Source of the DNA: Dyella lutea
GTDB taxonomy: Bacteria > Pseudomonadota > Gammaproteobacteria > Xanthomonadales > Rhodanobacteraceae
DNA length: 64,000 nt
Assembly (NCBI RefSeq): GCF_024158035.1
Contig: NZ_JAMZEK010000002.1
Location: forward strand, 980,676 to 1,044,675
Reading direction: 5' to 3'
Notes under the pieces: model-generated
What the model saw: the letters and a program-made list of their open reading frames with translations, nothing else
Told to the model about the DNA's origin: nothing
Databases searched by the model: none
Made by a program: the position numbers and the translations under genes
Shown here: positions 8,678-17,599 of the stretch, piece after piece
How the letters are laid out: each line of letters opens with the position of its first letter
Position numbering within the stretch: position 1 is the stretch's first letter

Positions 8678-8699
8678 TGCCAGGCATTCATGCCTGGCA
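8678..8699. repeat. Perfect 22-bp palindrome between two genes
   Basis: TGCCAGGCAT-TC-ATGCCTGGCA is perfectly self-complementary, lying 11 bp after the monooxygenase stop and about 115 bp before the MFS start. There is no following T-run, so a regulator site is at least as likely as a terminator. Confidence 0.5.
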
Positions 8700-8812
8700 G
8701 GCACGAGTGATGTGACCGCCGGAGGGGTGGGGCTGTGGCGGGACACCCTCTACCCTGTGTCGCATCGGGTCCCGGATGTCCCGGAGCTCCCTCCCGTTCG
8801 GAAACATCTCCC

Positions 8813-10018
8813 ATGCCTCTGTCCGCCTTTCCCGAGGCGCCCGTGACGCTTCGTCGCGGCACCCTGTTCGCGATGGCGCTGGCCTGTGGCGCCGCCGTGG
8901 CGAACATCTATTACAACCAGCCGATGCTCGGCATGATCGCCGCGCGGTTCCCTGCCGGCGGCGTGGCCGGACTGGTGGCGACCCTGACCCAGGTCGGCTA
9001 CGCGCTGGGCCTGTTGTTGCTGCTGCCGCTGGGGGACCTGTTCGAGCGTCGGCGGTTGATCGTGGTGCAGTTCGTGGCCGTGGCCATCGCCTCGGCTGGC
9101 GCTGCGCTCGCGCCCGGCGCCTGGACCCTGCTGGCCGCCTCGCTGGCGCTGGGGGCGGCATCCACCGTCGCCCAGCAGATCGTGCCGTTCGTGGCGATCC
9201 TGGCCGAGCCTTCGCGACGCGGTGCGGCTATCGGTTTCGTGATGAGCGGTCTGCTCACCGGCATCCTGTTCAGTCGTACGCTGGCCGGCTTCGTCGCCGA
9301 ACATTTCGGCTGGCAGGCGATGTTCGGAGTGGCCGTGCCGATCGCCCTGGCCAGTGCGTTGCTGATGCGCTTGTGCCTGCCGGTGCATCGGGAGGGGCAC
9401 GCGCTGCGTTACGGTGCGCTGCTGGCCTCGCTGGGCAAGCTGTGGCGGACCGAGCCGGTGCTGCGCCGCGCAGGTTTCACCCAGGGCATGCTGTTCGCCG
9501 CGTTCACCGCGTTCTGGACCATCCTGGCGTTGCGTCTGCAGCAGCCGCGCTTCCACCTCGGTCCGGACGTGGCCGGTCTGTTCGGCGCGGTCGGAGCGGT
9601 CGGCGTGGCGATGGCGCCACTGGCCGGGCGCATGGCCGACCGGCGCGGCCCCTACGTGGTGATCGCTCTCGGTACGTCGGTGTCGCTGCTGGCGTGGCTG
9701 GTGTTCGGGGTGTGGCCGTCGATCGTCGGCATGGTGGTCGGCGTGGTGCTGCTGGATTTCGGCGTGCAGGTGTCGCTGGTCTCGCACCAGCACCTGATCT
9801 ACGGCCTGCACCCGGAGTACAAGAGCCGGCTCAATACCGTGTTCATGACCACGATGTTCTTCGGCGGCTCGCTCGGCTCGATCGGGGCGGCGTTCGCGTG
9901 GCATCACCTCGGCTGGTCCGGCGTCAGCCTGTTCGGCGGTGCGCTGGCACTGGTGGCGCTGGGCTCGCAGTGGCGTGCCCAGCGGCTGGAGCAGCAGCGC
10001 GTGGCGACGGTGAGCTGA
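8813..10018 (+). CDS. MFS transporter
   Basis: A 401-residue, 12-helix major facilitator. The first helix contains GAAVANIYYNQPMLGMIAARF, and the loop 2-3 signature is GDLFERRRL. The YNQP segment is shared by a group of MFS proteins annotated as YnfM/sugar- or drug-efflux-like transporters. The second half repeats the pattern (GRMADRRGPYVVI). The ATG at 8813 gives a family-like N-terminus. A 22-bp palindrome upstream may be an operator. Substrate unknown. Confidence 0.85.
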   Translation: MPLSAFPEAPVTLRRGTLFAMALACGAAVANIYYNQPMLGMIAARFPAGGVAGLVATLTQVGYALGLLLLLPLGDLFERRRLIVVQFVAVAIASAGAALAPGAWTLLAASLALGAASTVAQQIVPFVAILAEPSRRGAAIGFVMSGLLTGILFSRTLAGFVAEHFGWQAMFGVAVPIALASALLMRLCLPVHREGHALRYGALLASLGKLWRTEPVLRRAGFTQGMLFAAFTAFWTILALRLQQPRFHLGPDVAGLFGAVGAVGVAMAPLAGRMADRRGPYVVIALGTSVSLLAWLVFGVWPSIVGMVVGVVLLDFGVQVSLVSHQHLIYGLHPEYKSRLNTVFMTTMFFGGSLGSIGAAFAWHHLGWSGVSLFGGALALVALGSQWRAQRLEQQRVATVS

Positions 10019-10083
10019 TTCCGGACTTGCGTCCTGCCACCGATGTCGCCACCTCGAGTTTCGGGTGACGGGAGGCAGGCGAT

Positions 10084-10860
10084 ATGCGGAGCAGGGCGAG
10101 GCTGGGGTCGATGCTGGTCGTGATGCTGCTGGCGGTCTCGTCCGCGGCGGCCGGGCCGGCCGCAAGGCGGGTGCTGTTCGTCGGCAACAGCCTGACCTAC
10201 GTGAACAATCTGCCGGCCGCGTTCGCGTCGCTGGCGCCTGTCGGTCAGCGGCTGTCGGTCGATGCCTTCGCCCGGCCGGGAGCGCGGTTGCAGGACGACC
10301 TCGGCGATCCGGAGCTGGCGCGCCTCCTGGCCAAAGGGAAGTACACCGACGTGGTGTTCCAGGAGCGGGGCGGCATCGCGGTATGCATGCCGCCGACCGC
10401 GCACTGCCGGGAGCTGGCTGCGGCCGCGCGGGCCAGTGACGCGCTTGCCCAGGCTGCTCGTGCCGGAGGCGCCCGCGTGTTCTATCTCGGCACCTGGCAG
10501 CTGAACCCGCAGGTCGAGCCGTGGCTGGTGCGCGGCGAGCGTCGTATCGCCACGCGGATGCGGGCGCACTACATCCCGATCGGCAGCGACTGGATCGCGT
10601 TGCGCTCCGCCCATCCCCGCGCGGACTGGCTGGCAGCTGACGGCGAGCATCCCGGAAAGGCCACCACGGCGCTGCTCGCCGTGCGGACCTGGCAGGCCGT
10701 CACCGGGCATGCCGCCGCGCGGGTTCCGTGTGTCGGTGGGCCGCTCTACACGCACTCGCCCAGCGAGCATGGCTTTTTCCGGGTCGATCCGCTGGCCCGG
10801 CCGGTCATCTGCCTGGTGCCGGCATCCCTGTTGCCCGCGCTGCGGGGGCGGTCCCGCTAG
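10084..10860 (+). CDS. Secreted SGNH/GDSL-like hydrolase
   Basis: A 258-residue protein with a clear signal peptide (MRSRARLGSMLVVMLLAVSSAAAG). The mature protein starts with RRVLFVGNSLTYVNNLPAAFASLA, the block I GNS(L/H)T signature that holds the nucleophilic Ser of SGNH hydrolases. A late block with DGEHPG (residues about 188-193) supplies a plausible Asp/His pair. GGGAGGCAGG lies just before the ATG. It probably acts in the periplasm on an ester; the substrate is unknown. Its stop overlaps the stop of the convergent gene by 3 bases. Confidence 0.75.
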   Translation: MRSRARLGSMLVVMLLAVSSAAAGPAARRVLFVGNSLTYVNNLPAAFASLAPVGQRLSVDAFARPGARLQDDLGDPELARLLAKGKYTDVVFQERGGIAVCMPPTAHCRELAAAARASDALAQAARAGGARVFYLGTWQLNPQVEPWLVRGERRIATRMRAHYIPIGSDWIALRSAHPRADWLAADGEHPGKATTALLAVRTWQAVTGHAAARVPCVGGPLYTHSPSEHGFFRVDPLARPVICLVPASLLPALRGRSR

Positions 10861-11315
10861 TGCAGTACCGCAGGCCGGTCGAGCTGGCGCATGGCCGAGA
10901 GCGTGAGCACCAGTTCGCGGTAGCTGGCGGCGAGCTGCTCGTACAGCGCAGCGTAGGCGCGACGACTGGCGTCGGCAACGCCCTGGTAGGCGGAGCGGCC
11001 GATGTCGATGTAGTAGCCGACACTGACGCGGCGTCGTTCCGCCAGTTGCGGGAACAGCCCGGCGACCAGCAGGCAGCGGTCGCCGACGTCGCGCAGCGAA
11101 TCGGTGCGTGCCGTGCCGACCAGCTCGAGGGCGGCCAGCCAGTCCAGGCCATGGGTGTGGGAGAGCAGTTGCGCATCGCGCTGGAAACGCAGCAGCACGA
11201 AGACCAGATGGCTCTCGTGGGTCTCGTCCAGCGGGTGCCCGGCGTGCCGGGCGGCCTGCTGCACAAGTTCCTGCCAGACCTGCGCCGGCGTGCCGTGGTG
11301 GAATGCCTCGATCAT
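10857..11315 (-). CDS. Conserved hypothetical protein, helical
   Basis: A 152-residue cytoplasmic protein with no signal peptide or membrane helix. The sequence is mostly helical (FVLLRFQRDAQLLSHTHGLDW; ALYEQLAASYRELVLTLSAM). It contains two histidine-rich patches but no recognised catalytic motif. The frame is intact and stops exactly at the end of the convergent SGNH gene, and codon usage looks normal for the window, so I accept it as a gene. I do not recognise the family. Confidence 0.6.
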   Translation of the reverse strand: MIEAFHHGTPAQVWQELVQQAARHAGHPLDETHESHLVFVLLRFQRDAQLLSHTHGLDWLAALELVGTARTDSLRDVGDRCLLVAGLFPQLAERRRVSVGYYIDIGRSAYQGVADASRRAYAALYEQLAASYRELVLTLSAMRQLDRPAVLH

Positions 11316-11520
11316 GTCGCGTACCCCCTGTTGGTGCTCGACGGCTCGAGCCTACCGCCGGATCGGGGGAATTGCGCGGCAGCCGGCGGGGGCGATTGCT
11401 AACAGGTGGCGGAGGCGCGGAACGGGCGGGCTCCGGCGCAGGGTTGCGACGCCGTGGGTGCACGTCGCCGTCCCCTCTGCCGCACGCCCCGCCGGCCGGC
11501 GGGGCGTGGATCGGCAAGGC

Positions 11521-13323
11521 TTACTGCGCGGTGGTGGCCCCGGGTTGGGTCCACAGCTTCGCTTCCACCGGACCGCCGAGCATCTGCTGGCGCACCAGCG
11601 GGATCGGCGGGCCGCCGTAGCTGAGGAACTGGTCGTGGAAGGCTTTCAGTGCATCCGGTCCCGGGTGCTTGGCCATCCAGTCCTGGCGCAGCTGCATAAT
11701 CATCAGCTTGCCCAGCGTGTAGTTGAGATAGGCCGGGTCGTAGGTGCCGCGCGCCGCCTGCTGGCGGGCGCTGCCCGGGTCCTGGAAGGCTTGCTCGCGG
11801 AACATCTTCTCCGACTCGGCCATGCTCATGCCGCCGGTGTGCAGGCCGATCGCCGAGAGGTAGCGCACGTCGCGCAGCAGCGCATTGGTGAGCTGGCCGA
11901 TGTGCACTTCCGGGGTGGCGCCGTCGACGCCCTGGTCGTACATCATCTCCTCGGCGTAGTGCGCCCAGCCCTCGGCATAGGCGTAGCCGACGAACAGCCG
12001 GCCGAACATCCATTGCGCCCGGTTGGCGTGCAGGAACTGCAGGAAGTGGCCCGGCCACACCTCGTGCGAGGAGACGAACAGCAGCGCGGCCTTGCCCGGC
12101 ACGTAGGCGGCCTGGTCGGCCTTGCTCCAGTGCGGGTCGGGCGGGGCGATGTAGTAGACCGACGGCAGGTTCTTCTCGTACGGGCCGGGAATCTCGATGT
12201 AGGCGAAGTTCCAGCGGTTGAACGGCGGGGCCTCCTCCACCTTGGCCTGCTCGGTGCCGGGGATCGTGACCAGGTTCTTGTCGACGATGAACTGGCGCAG
12301 CCCGGCCAGCTGCTTGCGCGCGCCTTCGACCGCGCCGCCGGTGGGCTTGTCCGCGGCCTCCTTCGCCACGCAGGTAGCCAGCGACTTGCCGGGGGCGAAC
12401 CGGTCGCAGGCGCTCTTGAGCGCGGCGAGGTTGCGCTTGAGGTCCGACTCGCCGACGGCCTTGAGCTGATCCAGCGGCAGGTCGACCCGCTCGGTGGCCT
12501 TGAGCATGGCGGCAAACTTGTCCGCGCCCAGCGCGAAGTCCTGGGTGGCGTGCGGCTTCTGTGCCTTCAGCCAGTCGGCCAGATCCTGTGCGGCCTTGAT
12601 CGCCGCCGCATTGGCGGTCTTGAAGCGCGCCTGCAGGGCCGGCTCCTTCACGCTGGCGAAGATGCCCGGTACGTCCTTCTTGAAGAATGCCGCGTAGCCG
12701 CCGAAGGAATTGATGCCGAGCTCGATGTAGGGAGCCGGCAGCGGCAGCTTCAGGTTCGCCTTCACCTGCGCCAGCGCGGTCGGCAGCGCCTCCTCGTAGC
12801 GCACGAAGGCCGCCATGCGGTCGGCCAGCGGCGCATAGGGCCGCGTCACGTACATGCTCGGCGAGAGATGGTCGGTATAGAAGGCCGGGTTGGAATAGGG
12901 GAAGCCGGACTGCTCCAGCCAGAACAGCTGGCCGTCGATCACCGCCAGCACGTAGTCGCGATGGAAGCGGCCCTCGGCGTCGAGGCTATCGTCGGTGAAG
13001 GTGGCGAACTTGCTGCGCTCGTCGTGCAGCCACGTGGCCATCGCCTTCAGGCCGTTCGCGCTGTAGTCGGGGAGCCTGCCGTCGTACTCGTGCTTGCCGG
13101 CGTTGGCGGCGAATACCGGGTCATGGTCGAACATGCCCTGGATGAAGCCGTCCACCGCAGTGGCCAGTTCGGCGTCACGATGGGAGAGCGGCTTGGCGGC
13201 TGTGGTGGCCGCCGGCGTCGGCGCGGTGGCCGAATGGGGTGGTGGAGCCTTGTCCTGCGAGCAGCCGACCAGCAGCGTGGCGGCGATGACGGCGGACAGC
13301 GTGAGCGTGCGCAACGGTTGCAT
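11521..13323 (-). CDS. DUF885-family lipoprotein, putative zinc metallopeptidase
   Basis: A 600-residue protein with a lipoprotein signal ending in LLVGCSQ. The DUF885 core is recognisable by SSHEVWPGHFLQFLHAN, an HExxxGH-type metal site, followed by the conserved EGWAHYAEEMM. RNCLxx-type helical repeats fill the rest. DUF885 proteins are regarded as M32/M3-like metallopeptidases or dipeptidases on the basis of this motif, and many are cell-envelope anchored. It is divergent from the TPR lipoprotein gene across a 186-bp gap that must hold both promoters. Confidence 0.88.
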   Translation of the reverse strand: MQPLRTLTLSAVIAATLLVGCSQDKAPPPHSATAPTPAATTAAKPLSHRDAELATAVDGFIQGMFDHDPVFAANAGKHEYDGRLPDYSANGLKAMATWLHDERSKFATFTDDSLDAEGRFHRDYVLAVIDGQLFWLEQSGFPYSNPAFYTDHLSPSMYVTRPYAPLADRMAAFVRYEEALPTALAQVKANLKLPLPAPYIELGINSFGGYAAFFKKDVPGIFASVKEPALQARFKTANAAAIKAAQDLADWLKAQKPHATQDFALGADKFAAMLKATERVDLPLDQLKAVGESDLKRNLAALKSACDRFAPGKSLATCVAKEAADKPTGGAVEGARKQLAGLRQFIVDKNLVTIPGTEQAKVEEAPPFNRWNFAYIEIPGPYEKNLPSVYYIAPPDPHWSKADQAAYVPGKAALLFVSSHEVWPGHFLQFLHANRAQWMFGRLFVGYAYAEGWAHYAEEMMYDQGVDGATPEVHIGQLTNALLRDVRYLSAIGLHTGGMSMAESEKMFREQAFQDPGSARQQAARGTYDPAYLNYTLGKLMIMQLRQDWMAKHPGPDALKAFHDQFLSYGGPPIPLVRQQMLGGPVEAKLWTQPGATTAQ

Positions 13324-13509
13324 GGTGACTCTCCCCGGGGTGTGTCTGACGCGCCGACATTAGGCGCTGCCGCCGCAAGGGGCAATCACCGCCGGATGGT
13401 GCCTGGCTCATGCGCGACTTGCGGACCGCGCGCGTCGCTGGCATACCGGAGCCTGGGGGGCGGTGCCGCGGCACCGCATGGACAGGATGGGGCGCAAGGG
13501 GCGACGAGG

Positions 13510-14268
13510 ATGAAATGGAAGTACGCGGCGATCGCATCGATTGCCTTGGGGCTGGCCGCCTGTGCCACGCATCCGGACAAGCCGGCCGGGCGGGACGTGC
13601 GGATCGTGCAGCCGGATCCGGCCGAGCAGGCTGCCGAGGACGCGCAGGTGCAGCGCGTGGTCGAGGGCGTGCGGATGATCCAGCAGGGCCGCATCCAGGC
13701 GGCCATCGACGGGCCGTTCGACGAGGTGGCCGGGTATTACGAAAAGAAATACCGGGGACACACCGACACGATCTTCAGCGCCCGTGGCATGCCCGACGCT
13801 CTGCTGTATTCCACGGTCGCGGCCAAGGACAAGCACATCATCTCGTCCCGGGTGATCGGCCCGGCCTGGGCGATGGCGTACTGGGGACGTGGCTATGCCT
13901 ACAACGAGATGGCCCGTTACGACGACGCCATCGTCGAACTGGACAAGGCGCTTGCGCTGGCACCGTTCGACACGCAGTACAACATCGAGATCGGCTTCGC
14001 CTACCAGCGCAAGCGTACGTGGGAGGAATCGCTGAAGCACTACGAAGTGGCCGAGCGTTTCGCCAGGCTGACGGCCGACGACAAGAATGTGGCCGACATG
14101 ACCTGCAAGGCGCTGCGCGGCGAGGGCTACGACCTGGTCGAGCTGCACCGTTACCCCGAGGCCCGCGCGGCCTACCGGAAGTGCCTGGTGCTGATTCCGG
14201 GCGAGCCGAGGTCGCTCGGCGAACTGAAATACATCGATCGCGTGGCAGGGCCGGAAGCGACTCCGTGA
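13510..14268 (+). CDS. TPR-repeat lipoprotein
   Basis: A 252-residue lipoprotein with the signal MKWKYAAIASIALGLAACAT (Cys in LAAC). Two or more tetratricopeptide-like helical pairs follow the middle of the protein: PAWAMAYWGRGYAYNEMARYDDAIVELDKALALAP and NIEIGFAYQRKRTWEESLKHYEVAERF, then YDLVELHRYPEARAAYRKCL. TPRs mediate protein contacts; a role in envelope assembly is likely but not specified by sequence. The start at 13510 is preceded by GACGAGG and gives a textbook lipoprotein signal, while the same frame upstream is antisense to the DUF885 gene. Confidence 0.85.
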   Translation: MKWKYAAIASIALGLAACATHPDKPAGRDVRIVQPDPAEQAAEDAQVQRVVEGVRMIQQGRIQAAIDGPFDEVAGYYEKKYRGHTDTIFSARGMPDALLYSTVAAKDKHIISSRVIGPAWAMAYWGRGYAYNEMARYDDAIVELDKALALAPFDTQYNIEIGFAYQRKRTWEESLKHYEVAERFARLTADDKNVADMTCKALRGEGYDLVELHRYPEARAAYRKCLVLIPGEPRSLGELKYIDRVAGPEATP

Positions 14269-14293
14269 GGCGACTGCATAAGCCGGATCCCGA

Positions 14294-15889
14294 TCACCAG
14301 AAATAGAGCTGCAGCGATTCCTCGCGTGGCCGCGGCGGAATCGCGCCGAGCAGCTCGCGGTGGTCAGGGAAATTGCGCGCACTGCGCTCGATCAGGTTGT
14401 CGATCGCGGCGAGGCTTTGGGGTGCGTCGCCGGACGCATGCGAGCCGACATCATCGGGGAACAGGCCCATGCCGGCGAGTAGGCTGTACCAGGACATCAC
14501 CGGATAGCCCTGGCCGAAGGCACCGCTGCGGATGCCATCGACGATCGGCCGGCGGGCCAGCCAGGTCCTGAGCAGGCGCACCAGCGGCTCGGACAGGTGG
14601 GTGTTGGCGGCGTTGGCGCGCCAGTAGTCGGTGTCGGTGCGGGTGTTGGTCTTGTAGTGCGCCACGATGTAGTCGCGGGTACCGTCGAACTGCGCGTTGA
14701 CCGCGGTGTTGAACGCGGCCTGTGCCGATTCGCCCAGATCGCCCCGTTCCAGCGCCACCACGAACAGGCTGGCGGTACGCTGCACCAGCATCAGCGCGGT
14801 GGCCTCCAGCGGCTCGATGAACCCCTGCGCCAGTCCGACGGCGAGGCAGTTGCGATGCCAGTGGCGATCGACCCGGCCCGTGCGCATGCGCAGGTGGCGG
14901 GCCGGCACGTCGACATCGAGCAGACCCAGGTGCTGGCGCAGCTCGGTCTCGGCCTGCTCGGGCGTGCAATGCGCGGTGCTGTAGACGTAGCCGTTGCCGT
15001 AGCGGGCCGTGAGTGGGATTTTCCAGGCCCAGCCGTGGCGCAGGGCGGTGGAGATCGTCTGCGAGATGATCGGGCCTTCCAGTGGCGTAGGCATCGCCAC
15101 GGCGGCATCGTTGAACAGCGCATCGGCGTACGAGGTGTACGGCGTTTTCAACGTCTTCTCGATCAGCAGGCCGCTGAAGCCGGTGCAGTCCACGAAGAAG
15201 TCGGCCTCGAAGCGTTCGCCGCTTTCCAGTTGAAGGGCCGCGATGTCGCCCCGCTCGTCGCACTGCACCGCGCCCACATGGCGGGGCAGGTGGTGGATGC
15301 CGCGCTCGAGCGCCTTGCGCTGCAGGAACTGGCCCAGCTTCACCGAATCGAAGTGGTAGCCGTACCACACGTCGAACGGGAACTCGTGGCGTGGCCGCGG
15401 TGCCTTGCACTCGCGGGCGAGCCGGGCGGCGATGAAATAGCGGTCCGGATGCGCGTGGACGTCCTCACGGTCCAGCCGGCGATGCACGTTGTCGACGAAC
15501 TGGGTCATCGTCAGGTTGTCGAGCATCGAGGCGAAGGCGTGGAAATAGCGCTCGAAGCCCGGCCGCGTCGACCAGCCGTCGAAGGTGATGCCGGCCTTGT
15601 AGGTGGCGTCGCAAGCCGGCATCCATTCCGACTCCTCGATGCCGATCTCCTCGAAGAAGCCGCGCATCCAGGGCGTCGAGCCCTCGCCGACACCGATCGC
15701 GCCGACCTGTGGCGACTCCAGCACGGTCACCCTGATGCGTTCGCCATAGCCGGAGTTCACCAGCAGCAGGGCGGTCATCCAGCCGGCGGTGCCGCCGCCG
15801 ACCACGGCGATGTGGCGCACCGGTGGTTCGGCCAGGTGGGTGCGGTGGCTGGTCGGCTGGTGGCGGTAGACGGTTGCGGTATCGGACAT
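14294..15889 (-). CDS. Tryptophan-halogenase-family flavoenzyme
   Basis: A 531-residue flavin-dependent halogenase-family protein. Residues 31-37 are GGGTAGW, the FADH2-binding motif. The lysine that forms the reactive chloramine in PrnA-type enzymes is at residue 98 in CDATYKAGITFDGW. The second signature is WAWKIP (roughly residue 300). GLAQGFIEPLEATAL is also typical. Reduced flavin, O2 and halide would be used, but many Xanthomonadales homologues sit in carbohydrate-uptake loci and their substrates are not established. No flavin reductase or TonB receptor is adjacent, though the divergent gene encodes a TonB-C-like periplasmic protein. The start lacks a good ribosome binding site. Confidence 0.88.
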   Translation of the reverse strand: MSDTATVYRHQPTSHRTHLAEPPVRHIAVVGGGTAGWMTALLLVNSGYGERIRVTVLESPQVGAIGVGEGSTPWMRGFFEEIGIEESEWMPACDATYKAGITFDGWSTRPGFERYFHAFASMLDNLTMTQFVDNVHRRLDREDVHAHPDRYFIAARLARECKAPRPRHEFPFDVWYGYHFDSVKLGQFLQRKALERGIHHLPRHVGAVQCDERGDIAALQLESGERFEADFFVDCTGFSGLLIEKTLKTPYTSYADALFNDAAVAMPTPLEGPIISQTISTALRHGWAWKIPLTARYGNGYVYSTAHCTPEQAETELRQHLGLLDVDVPARHLRMRTGRVDRHWHRNCLAVGLAQGFIEPLEATALMLVQRTASLFVVALERGDLGESAQAAFNTAVNAQFDGTRDYIVAHYKTNTRTDTDYWRANAANTHLSEPLVRLLRTWLARRPIVDGIRSGAFGQGYPVMSWYSLLAGMGLFPDDVGSHASGDAPQSLAAIDNLIERSARNFPDHRELLGAIPPRPREESLQLYFW

Positions 15890-16086
15890 GTCGATGCTGG
15901 TTCGGAAGTGGGGAGAGCCGCCTGCCCGACCGGCAAACCGTACGGGGCCGGGTGCCGGGAAAACCTGCCTGCAGGAAATCCTGGTGCTATCCTGAGCCGG
16001 CCAGTTGAACAAATCGTCGCTGGCCGATGGCTCCCATCCCGGCCCGATCCACGTGCAACCGGCGCCCCTGACTCAAGGAGGTCGTC

Positions 16087-16632
16087 ATGCAACTCGCTCT
16101 CCCCATCGCCCTGGCGGGATGCCTGGCAATCGGCAACGCGGCGGTACACGCCGAAAGCCAATCATTGAACAGTTTCCCCAATCACGTCCTGCCCGTGCTG
16201 GTGCGGGTGGATTCCCATGGCAAGGTAACCGATGTCTCCCCTGCGGTGGAGCTGACCCCGCACTACGAACGCCTGTTGCGCGCAACGCTCGACGAGATGA
16301 TCACCCGGCCGGCGTCCGACCACGGCAAGCCGGTGGCCAGCCAGTTCGTCATCAAGCTTGGCCTGCAGGCCAGGCCGCGGAGCGATGGCAGGTACGACGC
16401 GAGCTTCTTCTACGTGGCTGCCCAGCCGGTCCCCGCCGGCCGGTGGATCTGGCAGCACGAGGATGGCGATCGTCTGGCACTGGTGAATAGCGAAATGATC
16501 CGCAACCGGTTCAAGCATCGCTGGACCAACAACGGCTGGTTCGCGCCGCCGCCGGGCCTGTCAGCGCCGCGCAACCCGCCGCCGACGCCCAGGGCGAACT
16601 GCACGTCTGCGGGGCACAGCGGCAAGCCCTGA
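16087..16632 (+). CDS. Periplasmic TonB-C-terminal-like protein
   Basis: A 181-residue secreted protein: signal peptide MQLALPIALAGCLAIGNAAVHA, preceded by an excellent AAGGAGG ribosome binding site. The segment VLPVLVRVDSHGKVTDVSPAVEL followed by KPVASQFVIKLGLQAR looks like the beta-alpha-beta-beta C-terminal domain of TonB-type energy transducers, but there is no membrane anchor or proline-rich spacer. The Pro-rich tail (APPPGLSAPRNPPPTP) is unusual. A free-standing TonB-like periplasmic domain could modulate an outer-membrane receptor; this is inference. A strong terminator follows. Confidence 0.6.
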   Translation: MQLALPIALAGCLAIGNAAVHAESQSLNSFPNHVLPVLVRVDSHGKVTDVSPAVELTPHYERLLRATLDEMITRPASDHGKPVASQFVIKLGLQARPRSDGRYDASFFYVAAQPVPAGRWIWQHEDGDRLALVNSEMIRNRFKHRWTNNGWFAPPPGLSAPRNPPPTPRANCTSAGHSGKP

Positions 16633-16657
16633 TCGCTCCGCTGGCGCGGACGCCTGG

Positions 16658-16684
16658 AAAGCGGCAGCTTCGGCTGCCGCTTTT
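16658..16684. terminator. Intrinsic terminator, probably bidirectional
   Basis: AAGCGGCAGC, a TTCG tetraloop, then GCTGCCGCTT, with A-rich and T-rich flanks (AAAG...CTTTT). It lies between the TonB-C-like gene and the end of the convergent GST gene, so it can serve both. Confidence 0.85.
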
Positions 16685-16758
16685 CGTTTGGGTGCCGTCG
16701 GAGTGACGCACGGGTCGGGGCTTGCCTCCGCCCATGGCTCCGCGATGTCTTCGCGGCC

Positions 16759-17415
16759 TTAGTCGCGGTCCGGCGCGCCGAGCGGGAAGTACTGGCGATA
16801 GGGGCGCGCTTCGTCCACTGCACGGATCATCGACGGTCGGGCCAGCAGGCGGGCGCGATAGGCGCGGACGTTGGCGCAGGCGGCTGGGATCGGATGCGTC
16901 CAGTCTGCATAGAACAGGAACGGCGCGGCACCGCAGTCGGCGAGGCTGAAGGCGTCCCCTGCTGCCCAGGTACGCCCGGCCATGCGCTGCTCCAGCCAGC
17001 GGTAGCTGGTATCGAGCATCGCGCGCGCTTCCTCCACTCCGTGCCCGTCGCGGCGGTCGGTCGGGCGCAACTGGTCGAACACGATCTTCTGCTGCGGCGT
17101 GGACATGTAGTTGTCGAAGAATCGGTCCAGCTGCCGTACCTCCAGTGCCATGTCAGGATCGTCCGGTATCAGGTGCGGGCGGTCCGGGTGACGCTGCTGC
17201 AGGTACTCGATGATGCAGGTGGACTCGATCACGGTGCGTTCGCCGTCCTGCAGCAGCGGGAACCGCTTCATCGGCCAGAGCCGGGCGAGCTCGTCCATCG
17301 CGCCGGGGGATTCGAGGTGGCGGTACTCGAACGGCGCGTCGAGTTCGTACAGGGCGACCAGCACTTTCTGGCAGTAGGACGAGAACGGATGGGCGTACAA
17401 GCGGGGCGGGGGCAT
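16759..17415 (-). CDS. Glutathione S-transferase family protein
   Basis: A 218-residue protein with a thioredoxin-fold N-terminal domain (LYAHPFSSYCQKVLVALYELD; PMKRFPLLQDGERTVIESTCIIEYL, with the cis-Pro and the ES glutathione-binding pair) and an all-helical C-terminal domain (FSLADCGAAPFLFYADW). The PFSSYCQK segment places the catalytic Ser/Cys near residue 12-15. GGAG lies 8 bases before the ATG. It probably conjugates glutathione to small electrophiles. Divergent from the alpha-2-macroglobulin gene. Confidence 0.9.
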   Translation of the reverse strand: MPPPRLYAHPFSSYCQKVLVALYELDAPFEYRHLESPGAMDELARLWPMKRFPLLQDGERTVIESTCIIEYLQQRHPDRPHLIPDDPDMALEVRQLDRFFDNYMSTPQQKIVFDQLRPTDRRDGHGVEEARAMLDTSYRWLEQRMAGRTWAAGDAFSLADCGAAPFLFYADWTHPIPAACANVRAYRARLLARPSMIRAVDEARPYRQYFPLGAPDRD

Positions 17416-17599
17416 GGGAAGCTCCGGGCGGGATGTCTGTGTCGACGACGCCTGGCCCGGGCGCAAATCGACAGTGCGGCGGATTCGGGCCAGGCGCTCG
17501 CCTGGGCATGACAGAATCCGCGGGGTGGCCGCCCGCGCTGCGCCATCGCATCGCCACCAAAGGAAGCCATACTTCGGCTGTATCCAGGGAGAGGTTCTC

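Noticed and set aside
11104..13509. Long plus-strand open frame leading into the TPR lipoprotein
   Set aside because: It is the antisense of the DUF885 gene in high-GC DNA. The real start is the lipoprotein signal at 13510.
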